A DNA stretch of 64,000 nucleotides from Anodontia alba (Eukaryota; Mollusca; Bivalvia; Lucinida; Lucinidae): assembly GCA_964016985.1 (NCBI GenBank), contig OZ024826.1, positions 38,729,070 through 38,793,069 of the forward strand, written 5' to 3'. Of the stretch, positions 39,391 through 45,424 are shown piece by piece (positions within the stretch are counted from its first letter, which is position 1; each line of letters starts with the position of its first letter). The position numbers and the translations under genes are program-made. The notes beneath the pieces were generated by a model. It saw nothing but the letters and a program-made list of their open reading frames with translations. It searched no databases and was not told where the DNA came from.

Positions 39391-40418
39391 TGGTAAAATT
39401 TTTTAATATATTTGAATAGGCATGTTTTCGACCAATTGTCCAATGGATGGCTGGATGGATGGATGGATGGATTGATAGGTGGATGGATGGTTGGGTGGAT
39501 GGTTAGGTGGATAGGTGAGTAGATAGATAGATAGAAAGATAGATAGATAGATAGATAAATAGATAGATGTACGCGCCAACAAAAATTGGCTCAGTATCTT
39601 CTGGTAAAAAAATAAATGTATTCGATGTATTTGTTAAGAGTTTTTCTTACATATCTTTTAGTTCACGGAACAAAATTAAGGGGGTCGTTTTCCTTTTCTT
39701 CAGAACGGGGGACTACTCTAAACGAAAAGAATTTGTTCCTTTCGGGAACAGTTTTGTTCCTTTAATGCAAATCGCTATTCAGCACGGGCTCTTTGTTTAG
39801 GAAAGCTTACAAAAGTTACCTCATGTGTCAAAAATTGCCATAATTATACCGTATATCCAAACTTCTACATTAACCCTTGCCATGCTGAATTAATTAAGAT
39901 GCTACTCCCAATTCTAATATTCAGCTAATCAGATTACTGGATCCAAGTTACTGATACAAACTTACATCCTTAATAACAAACAGTGCAGATCCAGATCAGT
40001 TGGCTTCTCAGAAGCCAACTGATCTGGATCTACACTATTTGTAAAGGTAGGGCATATCCAGATTTTCAGCAGGACCAGGGTTACATGTAAGTATGGTACA
40101 AATACAAGCATACTGTTAGAAAGCAATTTGTAATTACAGGGTTATAAAGAAGATTTTCGACGATCACATACGGAGTATCCCGAATCAGAGGCCTTCGTCA
40201 ACTATGTGACACAGTGTGTTGAATTGTGTTGGTACATGGTTTTACGATCACCGCGACTCTACATTGACCGTTCTGGTTCCGCTAACGATCCGTTCGACAA
40301 GAATAAATACCGCTTTTACCAATCCTCCGGTACCAATCTCAAGTTTGTTGTATGGCCAGCATTATATTTGCATGAAGATGGACCATTATTGTCAAAAGGA
40401 GTTGCAGAGGCGAAATGA
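15432..40418 (+). CDS. SPATA18-like: Mitochondria-eating protein (MIEAP/SPATA18)-like gene, 3' part (10 exons seen)
   Basis: Exons: 15432-15536, 17441-17545, 20176-20280, 21694-21798, 23368-23472, 23982-24086, 24888-25089, 33806-33895, 35337-35432, 40140-40418. All junctions are AG/GT and the phases fit, giving one frame of about 430 residues ending at TGA 40416. The first six exons are coiled coil; the last four make the MIEAP C-terminal domain ('[18 protein letters not shown]', 'ECW'-type 'CVELCW', '[20 protein letters not shown]'). In vertebrates MIEAP is a p53-inducible factor of mitochondrial quality control that acts at and inside mitochondria, and bivalves carry many family members. 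The first exon starts in phase 2, so upstream coding exons exist but were not found. Which exons share one mRNA is inferred from phase, not shown. Confidence 0.85.
16999..17340 (+). mobile_element. PLE 3'-tail fragment in intron A1-B1
   Basis: 'gaccgttctaaggtg' at 17037 followed by T/G-rich sequence ending 'ttgtgattgttgc' matches the PLE tails at 27480-27640 and, inverted, at 25240-25560. No coding part. Confidence 0.55.
17441..17545 (+). CDS. Coiled-coil exon type B (B1)
   Basis: 105 nt, acceptor 'ttttttccag', donor 'gtatta'. With the two carried bases it starts [13 protein letters not shown] and ends [10 protein letters not shown]. Core positions 4, 11, 15, 22, 25 and 32 (F, Y, L, M, L, L) keep exactly the register of exon A1. 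The closest relative is exon B2 at 23368 (shared 'FQIQN.EY', '[11 protein letters not shown]'). Confidence 0.85.
17888..17920 (+). pseudogene. Decayed coiled-coil exon type C
   Basis: After 'ttcaaag' the bases 17888-17918 match the start of type C exons (TAAT.CCAGCT.CAAGAG, then AAT.TACA.ACG), but 12 nt are deleted in the middle and the homology stops after about 30 nt, with no donor. The preceding 200 bp (17681-17887) match the intron upstream of the three good C exons, so this is a lost copy of the C duplication unit and not chance. Confidence 0.7.
18480..19000 (-). mobile_element. PLE 3'-tail fragment in intron B1-C1
   Basis: 'accgccttggaacggtta' at 18573-18590, then 'ttctccgcatagtgg', 'atgggctcaatggccagc' and 'atcaaccataattttg' follow the same order as in PLE copy 2 (13659-14060), inverted. 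Non-coding tail only. Confidence 0.6.
19148..19348. mobile_element. Palindromic MITE with TA target site (Tc1/mariner-like)
   Basis: 201 bp, almost entirely one inverted repeat. Ends CAGTGACACCTGTGTAA and, inverted, CAATGAAACCTGTGTAA, each flanked by TA (19146-19147, 19349-19350). The centre is 'aaggtacatgtcatg..' folding on 'catgacatgtacctt'. A 78-codon frame through it is an accident. Confidence 0.75.
20176..20280 (+). CDS. Coiled-coil exon type C (C1)
   Basis: 105 nt, acceptor 'atatttccaag' (an AAG site), donor 'gtaatc'. Encodes [14 protein letters not shown] to SKEKEDLLI. Core positions 4, 15, 22, 25 and 32 are L, L, I, I, L, with N at 8, 11 and 18. Asparagines in the core often limit partner choice or oligomer state. 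It lies within a duplication unit of about 1 kb shared with C2 and C3. Confidence 0.85.
20445..20595 (-). mobile_element. PLE 3'-terminal fragment inside duplication unit 1
   Basis: 'gggagtgccacaatcacaaa' at 20470, 'cagacccc' and 'gaacaaacgtacgaaaagca' match 25370-25490 almost base for base. It is absent from the equivalent positions in units 2 and 3, so it inserted after the duplications. Confidence 0.7.
20970..21155 (+). mobile_element. Relic of the tRNA-derived SINE
   Basis: 'ggttgcgggtgggacccccg' region, 'attgatcgtaaaatatttt', 'gattcaagaagggcagctgt' and 'gggttgactgggctgtaaaa' follow the order of the full SINE at 57983-58293, with gaps. The tRNA head is truncated. A (CA)n run starts directly at its 3' end (21148). 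Confidence 0.65.
21148..21214. repeat. (CA)n microsatellite
   Basis: About 67 bp of CA repeats with two interruptions. Confidence 0.9.
21309..21362 (+). pseudogene. Broken coiled-coil exon type A (A2)
   Basis: After 'ttattctag' 30 nt match exon A1 (AAATGTT.AT.T.GAAGAACAG), then about 24 T-rich bases intervene, then 'agtacgaa' resumes the A1 match ('agcacgaa') before running into a (TA)n(TG)n microsatellite at 21371. There is no donor, and the T-rich insert encodes hydrophobic residues that would break the coiled coil. Probably dead. Confidence 0.7.
21371..21432. repeat. (TA)n(TG)n compound microsatellite
   Basis: About 28 bp of TA followed by about 34 bp of TG, immediately after the broken exon A2. 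Confidence 0.9.
21481..22245. repeat. Exon-C duplication unit 2
   Basis: Same organisation as unit 1, with exon C2 at 21694-21798. The downstream part includes 'ttctcgcgttgtccgtccg' at 21962-21980, also found in unit 3, and ends near 'attagataaagatatt'. Confidence 0.75.
21694..21798 (+). CDS. Coiled-coil exon type C (C2)
   Basis: 105 nt, acceptor 'tatctccaag', donor 'gtaatc'. Encodes [19 protein letters not shown] to SKEKEELLT. Reading frame, length and heptad register are preserved; position 8 is I here where C1 has N. In frame with both neighbours. Confidence 0.85.
22255..22445 (-). mobile_element. PLE tail fragment in intron C2-B2
   Basis: 'gtagtgggctcaatggcgat' to 'atcgtgcaac' repeats 18765-18910 (about 150 bp). 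Confidence 0.6.
22771..23006. mobile_element. MITE with GGGCCCAG ends, copy 1
   Basis: Starts GGGCCCAGTTGTTCAAA and ends, inverted, TGGGCCTAGTTGTTCAAA. Internally 'actaacgatgtcgttagtt' and a hairpin around 'gagtagcttttgcactactc'. Copy 2 is at 57534-57762. Ends of this form are common in animal non-autonomous elements. No clear target duplication. Confidence 0.75.
23368..23472 (+). CDS. Coiled-coil exon type B (B2)
   Basis: 105 nt, acceptor 'tctcttctgcag' with a long pyrimidine tract, donor 'gtatga'. Encodes [16 protein letters not shown] to [10 protein letters not shown]. It is the best spliced-looking exon of the array by its signals. Same register as B1. Confidence 0.87.
23791..24820. repeat. 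Exon-C duplication unit 3
   Basis: Carries exon C3 and the longest downstream match to unit 1, reaching 'tggatacagaatata' and 'aatgtctgaat' at 24735-24813. It is followed within 70 bp by the MIEAP exon, so the array was probably built by duplication away from this end. Confidence 0.75.
23982..24086 (+). CDS. Coiled-coil exon type C (C3)
   Basis: 105 nt, acceptor 'tatctccaag', donor 'gtaatc'. Encodes [19 protein letters not shown] to SKEKEELLT. Only 509 bp separate it from B2. The last carried bases AG join the G that opens the next exon to make AGG (Arg), leading straight into the MIEAP domain. Confidence 0.87.
24888..25089 (+). CDS. SPATA18-like: MIEAP C-terminal domain, exon M1
   Basis: 202 nt, acceptor 'attttcatttag', donor 'gtaata'; one base completes a codon, then 67 codons. 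It carries '[20 protein letters not shown]' (24951-25010), a recognisable hallmark of the MIEAP domain start, then 'TDAFEVL' and '[10 protein letters not shown]'. The exon ends on a codon boundary, so from here introns are phase 0. Reading through the donor would add V-I-I and stop. Confidence 0.88.
25210..26780 (-). mobile_element. PLE 3' part, 5'-truncated, in the 8.7-kb intron
   Basis: Inverted reading: 26770-26600 encodes a diverged RT C-terminus ('[20 protein letters not shown]'-like, with stops). It is followed by a long tail containing 'accgccttagaacggtc' (25625, 26083), 'cgcataaaggctccctac' (26212) and 'actcatggctaattctac' (26292). About 75-bp internal direct repeats at 25865-26060 ('cagaaagcaaagtgggcagc'). 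This uninterrupted tail is the reference for the split tail at 44577-55708. At 25220-25490 the terminal segment is present twice. Confidence 0.7.
26840..27770 (+). mobile_element. PLE tail fragments, + orientation
   Basis: 'agcctcccgccctgccg..gttccaaggcggttattctg' (27005-27062) and a second piece at 27370-27650 with 'agcgattacctggcttgggg' and 'tttgattgttgcactccc' match PLE tails elsewhere. The open frames of 69-93 codons here are not genes. Confidence 0.6.
28318..28465. repeat. 'CAACGTTG' short-repeat cluster
   Basis: Repeated units 'tcaacgttgtgtgcctg', 'acaacgttgaaacaacg', 'tcgatttaacg' and 'tggattcaacgtc' in both orientations. This motif is scattered in many invertebrate genomes. Function unknown. 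Confidence 0.6.
28500..29260 (-). mobile_element. PLE tail fragments
   Basis: 'aatcgccttggaacggtca' (28534), 'atgttcagtccgcatagc' and 'aagtgggcagtcgtacagc' (29218) match PLE tails in order. Non-coding. Confidence 0.55.
29470..29553. repeat. (CA)n microsatellite
   Basis: About 80 bp, a few CG or AA interruptions, directly abutting MITE-A copy 1. Confidence 0.9.
29554..29813 (+). mobile_element. MITE-A copy 1 (diverged)
   Basis: MITE-A is a family of about 280 bp with ends ATYACGAAAACAYGCCTAT and, inverted, ATTACGAAAACACGCCTAT. A central hairpin has arms 'gattgtgggtactcgttaga' plus 'accgcctc'. This copy keeps the order but its hairpin is partly lost ('cttgttagaagcgctttg'). Confidence 0.65.
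29852..32280 (+). pseudogene. Penelope-like retroelement copy 3 with N-terminal GIY-YIG relic
   Basis: In order along the + strand: a cysteine motif, [14 protein letters not shown] (29853-29894); a decayed GIY-YIG nuclease ('[20 protein letters not shown]' at about 30019-30078, then '[19 protein letters not shown]'); '[13 protein letters not shown]' (30316-30354). After an apparent internal deletion come RT pieces: '[17 protein letters not shown]' (about 30634-30684, motif A), [18 protein letters not shown] (30894-30947, motif B), then 'TSR-stop-LDDFLN', where the Y of YLDD has become a stop. The C-terminal block 31159-31386 follows, then a 900-bp tail to 32280. The nuclease before the RT matches the permuted 'Naiad' arrangement, not the classic C-terminal one. 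Dead copy. Confidence 0.8.
32288..32385. repeat. (CA)n microsatellite
   Basis: About 95 bp with a (GC)n start and CT interruptions, immediately at the PLE 3' end. It may be seeded from the element terminus. Confidence 0.85.
32488..32739 (-). mobile_element. MITE-A copy 2
   Basis: Inverted orientation. Both ends present; one arm of the central hairpin is shortened ('gattttgggtacggcggtt'). Confidence 0.7.
33538..33785 (+). mobile_element. MITE-A copy 3
   Basis: Ends ATCACGAATACATGCCTAT and GATTTCGTAAT. Central hairpin 'gtgggtactcgttaga..' against 'gtgtacccacaat', with 'accgtctctgaggcggt' at its tip. Its right end lies 20 bp before exon M2. Confidence 0.75.
33806..33895 (+). CDS. SPATA18-like: MIEAP C-terminal domain, exon M2
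   Basis: 90 nt, acceptor 'gctttgtttcag', donor 'gtaagt', phase 0 at both ends. The family-like frame reads [20 protein letters not shown] then [10 protein letters not shown], continuing the helix '..LLEILN' of M1. Another open frame through the same exon (CTYVLFDHL..) does not fit the phase of its neighbours and is rejected. It is separated from M1 by an 8716-bp intron packed with PLE relics. Confidence 0.82.
34255..34475 (+). mobile_element. PLE tail fragment and poly-T tract
   Basis: 'taagcccccagttatttatt..gaccgttccaaggcga' at 34289-34325 is the PLE tail signature. A 32-bp T run lies at 34442-34473. Confidence 0.55.
35337..35432 (+). CDS. SPATA18-like: MIEAP C-terminal domain, exon M3
   Basis: 96 nt, acceptor 'tattcattcacag', donor 'gtatgt', phase 0-0. 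Encodes [19 protein letters not shown] and ends SLKSVQL. Consistent with the middle of the MIEAP domain, where sequence is least conserved. It sits between two MITE-A copies (33538 and 35762). Confidence 0.82.
35762..36036 (+). mobile_element. MITE-A copy 4
   Basis: Full length, with the central palindrome 'ttagaaccgcctcgcc|caggcggttctaac' intact. Lies in intron M3-M4. Confidence 0.85.
36441..36648. mobile_element. MITE-P copy 1, piggyBac-like (TTAA sites)
   Basis: 208 bp flanked by TTAA on both sides (36437-36440, 36649-36652). Ends CCCTTATCCTGCTG, perfectly inverted. Inside is the palindrome 'cagtgtagatctagatcag..tggcttctg' (36480-36542). TTAA targets and ends beginning CCC are typical of piggyBac elements. 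No transposase. Confidence 0.8.
37390..38310. repeat. Tandem repeat family E (unit about 110-150 bp, about 7 units)
   Basis: Each unit has 'cgtttacttgataaagtcc'-like sequence, 'gattcttttgaaacttgcac', 'attgtttgtattattgtaag' and 'atccgtcaaa.attatggga'. Starts fall near 37395, 37550, 37700, 37845, 37965, 38095 and 38210. Diverged, non-coding, in intron M3-M4. Confidence 0.75.
38788..38855. repeat. Palindromic 'gatcagac' bivalve repeat
   Basis: 'gtgtagaccctgatcaaacg' pairs with 'catctgaactgggtctacac' around 'cagcgttccacga'. Similar cores lie at 14968, 36480, 39990, 41615, 49845, 51455, 56098 and 61500. Confidence 0.7.
39132..39430 (+). mobile_element. MITE-A copy 5 with poly-T expansion
   Basis: Ends ATCACGAAAACATGGCCGT and CATGTTTTCG. 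Hairpin intact at 39241-39310. A 30-bp T run (39359-39388) interrupts the right half. A relic of another copy precedes it at 39010-39095. Confidence 0.8.
39440..39568. repeat. (GGAT)n / (GATA)n microsatellite
   Basis: 'tggatggatggatggatgg' passing into 'tagatagatagatagat', imperfect. Confidence 0.9.
39874..40080. mobile_element. MITE-P copy 2, piggyBac-like
   Basis: 207 bp. TTAA on the left (39870-39873), a decayed TTAC on the right. Ends CCCTTGCCATGCTGAA and, inverted, CCCTGGTCCTGCTGAAAA. Central palindrome at 39985-40036 ('gatccagatcagttggcttc'). It ends 59 bp before last exon M4. Confidence 0.75.
40140..40418 (+). CDS. SPATA18-like: MIEAP C-terminal domain, last exon M4 with stop
   Basis: 279 nt: acceptor 'ttgtaattacag', 92 codons, then TGA at 40416-40418. 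It starts [19 protein letters not shown]. '[14 protein letters not shown]' (40200-40245), '[11 protein letters not shown]' and the end '[20 protein letters not shown]' are the most family-typical part of the protein and make the assignment firm. The end of the protein, 'EAK', is close to where family members usually stop. Confidence 0.9.
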   Translation, partial: GYKEDFRRSHTEYPESEAFVNYVTQCVELCWYMVLRSPRLYIDRSGSANDPFDKNKYRFYQSSGTNLKFVVWPALYLHEDGPLLSKGVAEAK

Positions 40419-40559
40419 TCGACGTACAGCTTAGTCATGGTCGTTTGTTTACTTTGTGGTGTAGCTATAAACCTGTCACTGAGAAATATTGTGCAATGGT
40501 GGTGGTAGACTGTTCTCGATAATTTTCAATTTTATCAAATGAATACTTTATTAATAGCC

Positions 40560-40823
40560 ATTACGAAAACGCCTATTCAAATATATAGAAAATTTCACCT
40601 CCAAAAACTGAAAATTTTCAGATAAAAACTCAAATATTTTTCATATCTCTGCTCAAGAAATAGATTGTGGGCTCTCGTTAGAACCGCCTCAGCAAGGCGG
40701 TTCTTACGAGTACCCACAATTTATATTTTTGAGCAAAAATAAGAAAATTAATGCAACCCAAGTTTTACTGTATAAAAGTGGGGTTTACATGGGGTCAAAA
40801 TTATATAGGCATGTTTTCATGAT
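40560..40823 (-). mobile_element. MITE-A copy 6, in the probable 3' UTR region
   Basis: Inverted, both ends present, central palindrome nearly intact at 40668-40727. It is 142 bp downstream of the gene's stop codon. Confidence 0.8.
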
Positions 40824-40973
40824 GGAGTTATAAAACTTTATAAAAAAACACAGTTATATCAATTCATGTAGCCTATTATCATATCAACTGCCAAACCGCC
40901 ATTATAATGATGAGTTGTGTTTTACGCCACTTTTAACATTATTTAAGTCATATCCTCAAAATGTAAGGATCGT

Positions 40974-40979
40974 AATAAA
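40974..40979 (+). promoter_or_regulatory. Candidate polyadenylation signal
   Basis: First AATAAA after the stop codon, 556 bp downstream and just beyond MITE-A copy 40560-40823. If used, the MITE hairpin would be in the 3' UTR. No other support. Confidence 0.25.
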
Positions 40980-41088
40980 AGAAATAGCATACTCTCCTGG
41001 AAAAAATGAAAACAATGTATTTGCCTGGACACTTCACGAAATTGTTGTGACGACGTTACAAATATGTTAATTTTATTTGTTATGAACC

Positions 41089-41304
41089 AGCGCATGACAA
41101 ACCAACAAAATGGCATATGAGCCCTGCAAAGACTCAGATCAGCTTGGGCATCCGGCCAGTCTGATCAAAGACTTCGCAATCCGCATATCTGAAGAAAACT
41201 TGTCCTTAGCTACCCTTTGAGCACACAGCAGACTGGGCATATGCCCAGGCTGATCTGAGTCTGCGCAGAACACACACGTCGTTTTGTTGGGTTTTTCATG
41301 CGCT
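41089..41304. mobile_element. Palindromic MITE with AGCGCATGA ends
   Basis: Left AGCGCATGACAAACCAACAA, right inverted AGCGCATGAAAAACCCAACA. Inner arms 'actcagatcagcttgggcat' and 'gcccaggctgatctgagt'. Relatives with decayed ends are at 59270-59395 and 59512-59706. Confidence 0.7.
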
Positions 41305-41609
41305 AGCTCTTATTTTTTTAGATTGCAGATACACGCTTACTTTAACTTGAACATAAATGGTAAAGCTTATGTTTGCTTCACGATTTCTGACCTATTACAT
41401 AATTTTAAACATGGATTTTCTTCTCTTTTTTTTTCTCGTCGTGAGTAAATAAAGAACTAAATAGAGTTACAATTCCAAAACAAAAATACTTATTTTTTTT
41501 TAATTTCAAAGGTAAAATACATTTAATATGTTTATTCGTTAGGTTCGTATAGGTGAATAACTGATCGCATTTAACCCATTTATTCCTAGTGTCCCATAAA
41601 AAGGGAAAT

Positions 41610-42060
41610 TGGCAAACAGTGTAGACTCAGGTCAGACACCGAAGTACGCGGCGTCTGATCTGGGGCTACACCGCATGTATTAAATACAGGTATTTTGAAA
41701 AAATATAGTCATATTAAATAAAAACTAACCAGAAACACTTTCTATTAGAAATGGCGGTGCAGCTAATATTAGCAAGATAAATGACAAAGTTAAGCTAACA
41801 AGGCTGTGCCACAATATATTAGTGTGGAAGATGTCTGGGAAGAGCCACAATCACAAAACTTAGTCTTCCAGTGACACCATGAGGAAAGGCAAACAAAATA
41901 TGACAAAGAGTACAAATTCCATAAATCAAAGACATGCACTACTATCAGTTCCCTCTTTTCCGAACGTGGTGATCATAATGCTGAACAGCATCAAGACAAC
42001 GATCAGTACAAACCATTAATATGACCCTTGTGTGCAGCCACTATGCCATATGAAGAACAA
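41610..42060 (-). repeat. Palindromic repeat plus PLE tail fragment
   Basis: 41618-41680 is another 'gtagactcaggtcag..ctgatctggggctac' palindrome. 41825-42060 contains 'gagccacaatcacaaaactt' and 'gaacgtggtgatcataatgc', a PLE 3'-terminal fragment. No gene. Confidence 0.5.
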
Positions 42061-42098
42061 ACAATACCAGAACCGTTATATTAGACCGGGCAGCAGTA

Positions 42099-42441
42099 CA
42101 GTGAACCCTCGTTACAACGATAGCATTTGTTTCCAACAAAGTTGCCATTATAATGAATTTGCTTTTTTAAAGGATCCTCAGTGGACAGAATGATATGTAA
42201 GAAACGCCTTGTTTTATGATTTTTTTTCCTCAAAGAACATATGTTTTGGATATATGTTAGAATCGCCTCTCTGAGGCGATTCTAACATATATCCAAAACA
42301 TGTGTTGCGTAAAGATTTTCTGCAGTGTTTTGCATAATTTCTCATTAACCGTCACCTCTTGAGCGAAGGTTTCGTGATATTTAAATTGTCATTAGAACGA
42401 ATTGTGTCGATGTATCGAGTCGGTATAAAGAGGGTTGACTG
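42099..42441. mobile_element. Pogo/Tigger-like MITE with TA target
   Basis: 343 bp between TA dinucleotides (42097-42098, 42442-42443). Ends CAGTGAACCCTCGTTACAAC and, inverted, CAGTCAACCCTCTTTATACC. The centre (42240-42305) is a near-perfect hairpin 'tagaatcgcctctctgaggc' whose tip resembles that of MITE-A. Ends of this type suggest Tc1/mariner-pogo mobilisation. Confidence 0.75.
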
Positions 42442-42677
42442 TAAAACATTATCGGGTTTTAAATCGATATCTTTTACCTAGGTTCAAATGCAAAGTAATG
42501 GAGATTTTCTAAGACCTGCATATCCCGTTTAACCTATATAGCTGGGTTTCACAGTTTAAAGAGGGAAGGGCAAGTGTGAAGAACATGCCTAGGCCATGGA
42601 GGCAAATGTTGAGGTTTTACGTTACCAAGGGTCGCAAACTGACAATATCAAGAGATAGCTAAATTAATCAGTTTAGT

Positions 42678-42747
42678 GTCGGCCTAGGTGGCTCAGTTGG
42701 ATGCGCGTCCGACTGGAGACCAGGGGGTCGTGGGTTCGAACCTCGCC
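42678..42747 (+). mobile_element. tRNA-related SINE head
   Basis: 'ggtggctcagttggatgcgc' is an A-box region and 'gtgggttcgaacctc' a B-box. It equals the head of the SINE at 57983 but the body is missing. The first bases of MITE-A follow directly. Not a functional tRNA: the anticodon stem does not pair. Confidence 0.7.
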
Positions 42748-43025
42748 ATCATGAAAACATGCCTATATAATTTTGACCACCTTAAACCCCATTTTTATAT
42801 AGTAAAACTGGGGTTTACAGGGGTATACATTATTTTTCTTATTTCTGCTCAAAAACATAGATTGTGGGTACTCGTTAGAACCGCCTTGGCGAGGCGGTTC
42901 TAACGAGTACCCACAATCTATGTTTTGAGCAGAAATATGAAAAAAATATTAGAAATTTTATCTGTAAAGTTTCAGTTTTTGGTGGTGAAATTTTCAATAT
43001 ATTTGAATAGGCGTGTTTTCGTAAT
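42748..43025 (+). mobile_element. MITE-A copy 7
   Basis: Full length. The central palindrome has about 40-bp arms ('gtgggtactcgttagaaccg' ...), perfect at 42856-42924. Confidence 0.85.
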
Positions 43026-43223
43026 ATTGTCAGTTTACGATCCTTGGTAACGTAAAACCTCCAGAGTGGAATATGTTACCAGGCAAAAGAGGAATAAACA
43101 GACATTTAAGCAATGAACGCTGACAGCTGATAGACTAAATGCAGATTAGGTCCTGTTAGTCCCACCTTGAAACATTTCAAGTTCAAGCAATAGAAATCAT
43201 TAATAATCCAAGGACACGTTTAA

Positions 43224-43377
43224 CGTTTAGCACACTTGGTAAAATTTTCAGCAGACAACATATTGAATTTTTTTGTCATATCTTTCCCAGAAAACAGGTT
43301 TGACTGTCTCCATCTGGGAAAAAATAAGGAAAATATAATTTTATCAGCTACTGAATTCGCCCAGAGAATGGTAAAGG
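43224..43377. mobile_element. Relic TTAA-flanked MITE
   Basis: TTAA at 43220-43223 and 43378-43381. The right end 'gagaatggtaaagg' mirrors the family at 50022-50360 ('cctttaccactctg'). It shares 'cagcagacaacat' and 'cagaaaacaggtttga'. Confidence 0.5.
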
Positions 43378-43879
43378 TTAAGGACCTGGTACGAAAACGG
43401 ACGCCTGATAAGCAAACTAAATTCATCACATTCACCTGCAGATTTCCAGTTTGTCAGCTTAGGTATGGACAAAGTCCACCATACTAAGCAACAAAGTCAT
43501 TTAGTAACAAAAATTGAAGATACAATCGGCATGGGTTTCAAATGCAGTTGCATTTATTAAAATTCTAAATGTACCCAACTTTTCGCGTTCGCCGTTATTA
43601 CGATAAAATAGACGTACATTTACCATAATATTAACACCAACACTTCTGGTCATAAGCGACTCGGCGAGGTCACAACAAATAATTTGGTTTAAACATGCTT
43701 TATTCAATAAGTTCACATAAGAATACAATATACATCGAAAGCTAAATACAGTTAAAGGATTGGATCGAAAGCAAAGCTTATTTAGTTCCTTTCCTTACAA
43801 AAGTGGCAATGAATTGTTAATGGCAGTATATATTTGTAAATGTTAGTTCAAAATTGAATTATAATCGTATGAGTGTCGG

Positions 43880-44240
43880 GATACTTAAACCAAAATTAAG
43901 CATAGAGAATGATGGCACGGAAAACTATGAAAAGGAAAATAAAGGAAAAAAAATATTTTGGAAACAGAAAGGCCCAGACACTACATACACGTCTACGTAC
44001 TGGATGCATCTCTTTGAATCTTGACCTTTTCCTCAAAAACATAACAGATTCTCCGCTATGTAACTGTGGGAGTATCGAAGACGCACAGCATTTCTTTTTC
44101 TTTTTTCTCTGTAGGTTCTATCAAAGACTCAGAGATCCACTTTTAAACTTTATCAGAATACATCAAACTCCATCCTTACATATCATCCTGAATGGTGACG
44201 ACTCGTTGTCTCAGAGATAAATCAGAGCATTTTTGCCCAC
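43880..44240 (+). pseudogene. 3' fragment of a non-LTR retrotransposon
   Basis: The 103-codon frame from 43909 has the C-terminal signature of jockey/CR1-type polyproteins: 'LHTRLRTGCISLNLDLFLKN' then 'CNCGSIEDAQHFFF', followed by 'LNFI..QTPSLHIIL' and a frameshift near 44220. It is a different element from that at 45425, and no RT domain is left. Confidence 0.65.
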
Positions 44241-44659
44241 ATTCACCAGTATATAACAGAATCAAGACGCTTCTAATAGTGACCAAGCTTTACGACAGTA
44301 GATATCATGCGATGAGAAACATGCAGATTTTAACTTGGTCATTCAGTGTTGGTGCACCAAACCCTCCTCCTCTCCATCCATTTTTTGTGTTTTCCCAAAA
44401 TATCGAAATTTCTGATTATTTCTTTTTTTATTTTTTGCACCTGTGAGCTGGTCACATAACAAATATTTTCATGGAGAAAGAAAAAAATATATCAATAGAT
44501 TTTGAATCAATAGATATTGATGTTCAAAGGCATGTACTCTTCTATGAAAAGAATTTTAATTCTTCCTCGCTATTATGAATAGAAAGGAAGACAATGATCA
44601 GGAATCGATACAATTACCTAACAATCCTCTGTTTCCAAAAATTGAGAGAACAGTCTAGG

Positions 44660-44941
44660 TTTTGTTTGTGTTGAGGTTTTACGGCCCAGTCAACCCAATG
44701 GGGTCATGTCGAGCGCGGTCAGTTTACCTAACCACACGTTTACTGGGCAGGCTTAGTCCTCTAAGCGGTTAACCAGTATTGTGCACATTCTTTCGCCAGA
44801 AACTGACAACTGCCCTTCTTGAATCAGTGGAAGGGAGAGAATGACCGTAGAAAATATTTCATGATCAATCTCCACGAAAGAATGTTGCCGACCTCGGCGG
44901 GGGTTGAACCCGCGACCTCCTGGTCTCCAGTCGGACGGCGC
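44660..44941 (-). mobile_element. tRNA-derived SINE, 5'-truncated, with 11-bp target duplication
   Basis: Reading inverted: tRNA-like head (gttgcgccgtccgactggag, 'cgcgggttcaac'), body, and 3' end 'cctcaacacaaacaaaa'. Flanked by AACAGTCTAGG on both sides (44649-44659, 44942-44952). About 25 bp of the head are missing compared with 57983. A 147-codon frame on the - strand crosses the SINE and PLE tail and is not a gene. Confidence 0.88.
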
Positions 44942-45424
44942 AACAGTCTAGGTAGTGCCACAATCACAAACTCTAGCCCATCCCGGACACAAAGCGGAAG
45001 AGGAAACAGACAAAACCAAACAAGCGCAAATCGAACAAACGTATGAAAAGCACTAAGATTAGCTCTCACTTCCCCAAGCGAGGTAATTGCAATGCTCAAA
45101 GGACTGAAAACACAAGAACAAAATAACACCAGGTAAGATTTAAAGCAAATAGGCTCGTAGAGAAGCCACAAAGCAGCAAAGAGTAAGACGACCACCGCCT
45201 TAGAACTGTCAGTGGAATAAACCACCGGGCGGGGGATGGGTGTTAAAGCACTTTTACAGCTGGTCAACTTCGCTCCGTTACTGCTCTTAATCGCAACTAG
45301 TAAATAGGGGCGCTGTTGAAGGTGACAAAAATGCTAGCATCACAACACAACTAGTAAAACAGAAAGCAAAGTGGACAACTATTGAAGACGGTGACCACAA
45401 TGCTAGCATCACAACACATATATA

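Larger units (their letters stand above)
42609..43064. mobile_element. Composite foldback holding a SINE head and a MITE-A
   Basis: Outer arms: 'gaggttttacgttaccaagg' (42611-42630) extending to 'actgacaatat' at about 42648, inverted at 43023-43062. Between them lie a tRNA-like SINE head (42678-42747) and MITE-A copy 7 (42748-43025). The MITE's end merges into the right arm ('cgtaatattgtc'). Confidence 0.65.

Noticed and set aside
44824..45267. 147-codon frame on the - strand
   Set aside because: Runs through a SINE and a Penelope-like tail and crosses the insertion boundary at 44941; not a gene.
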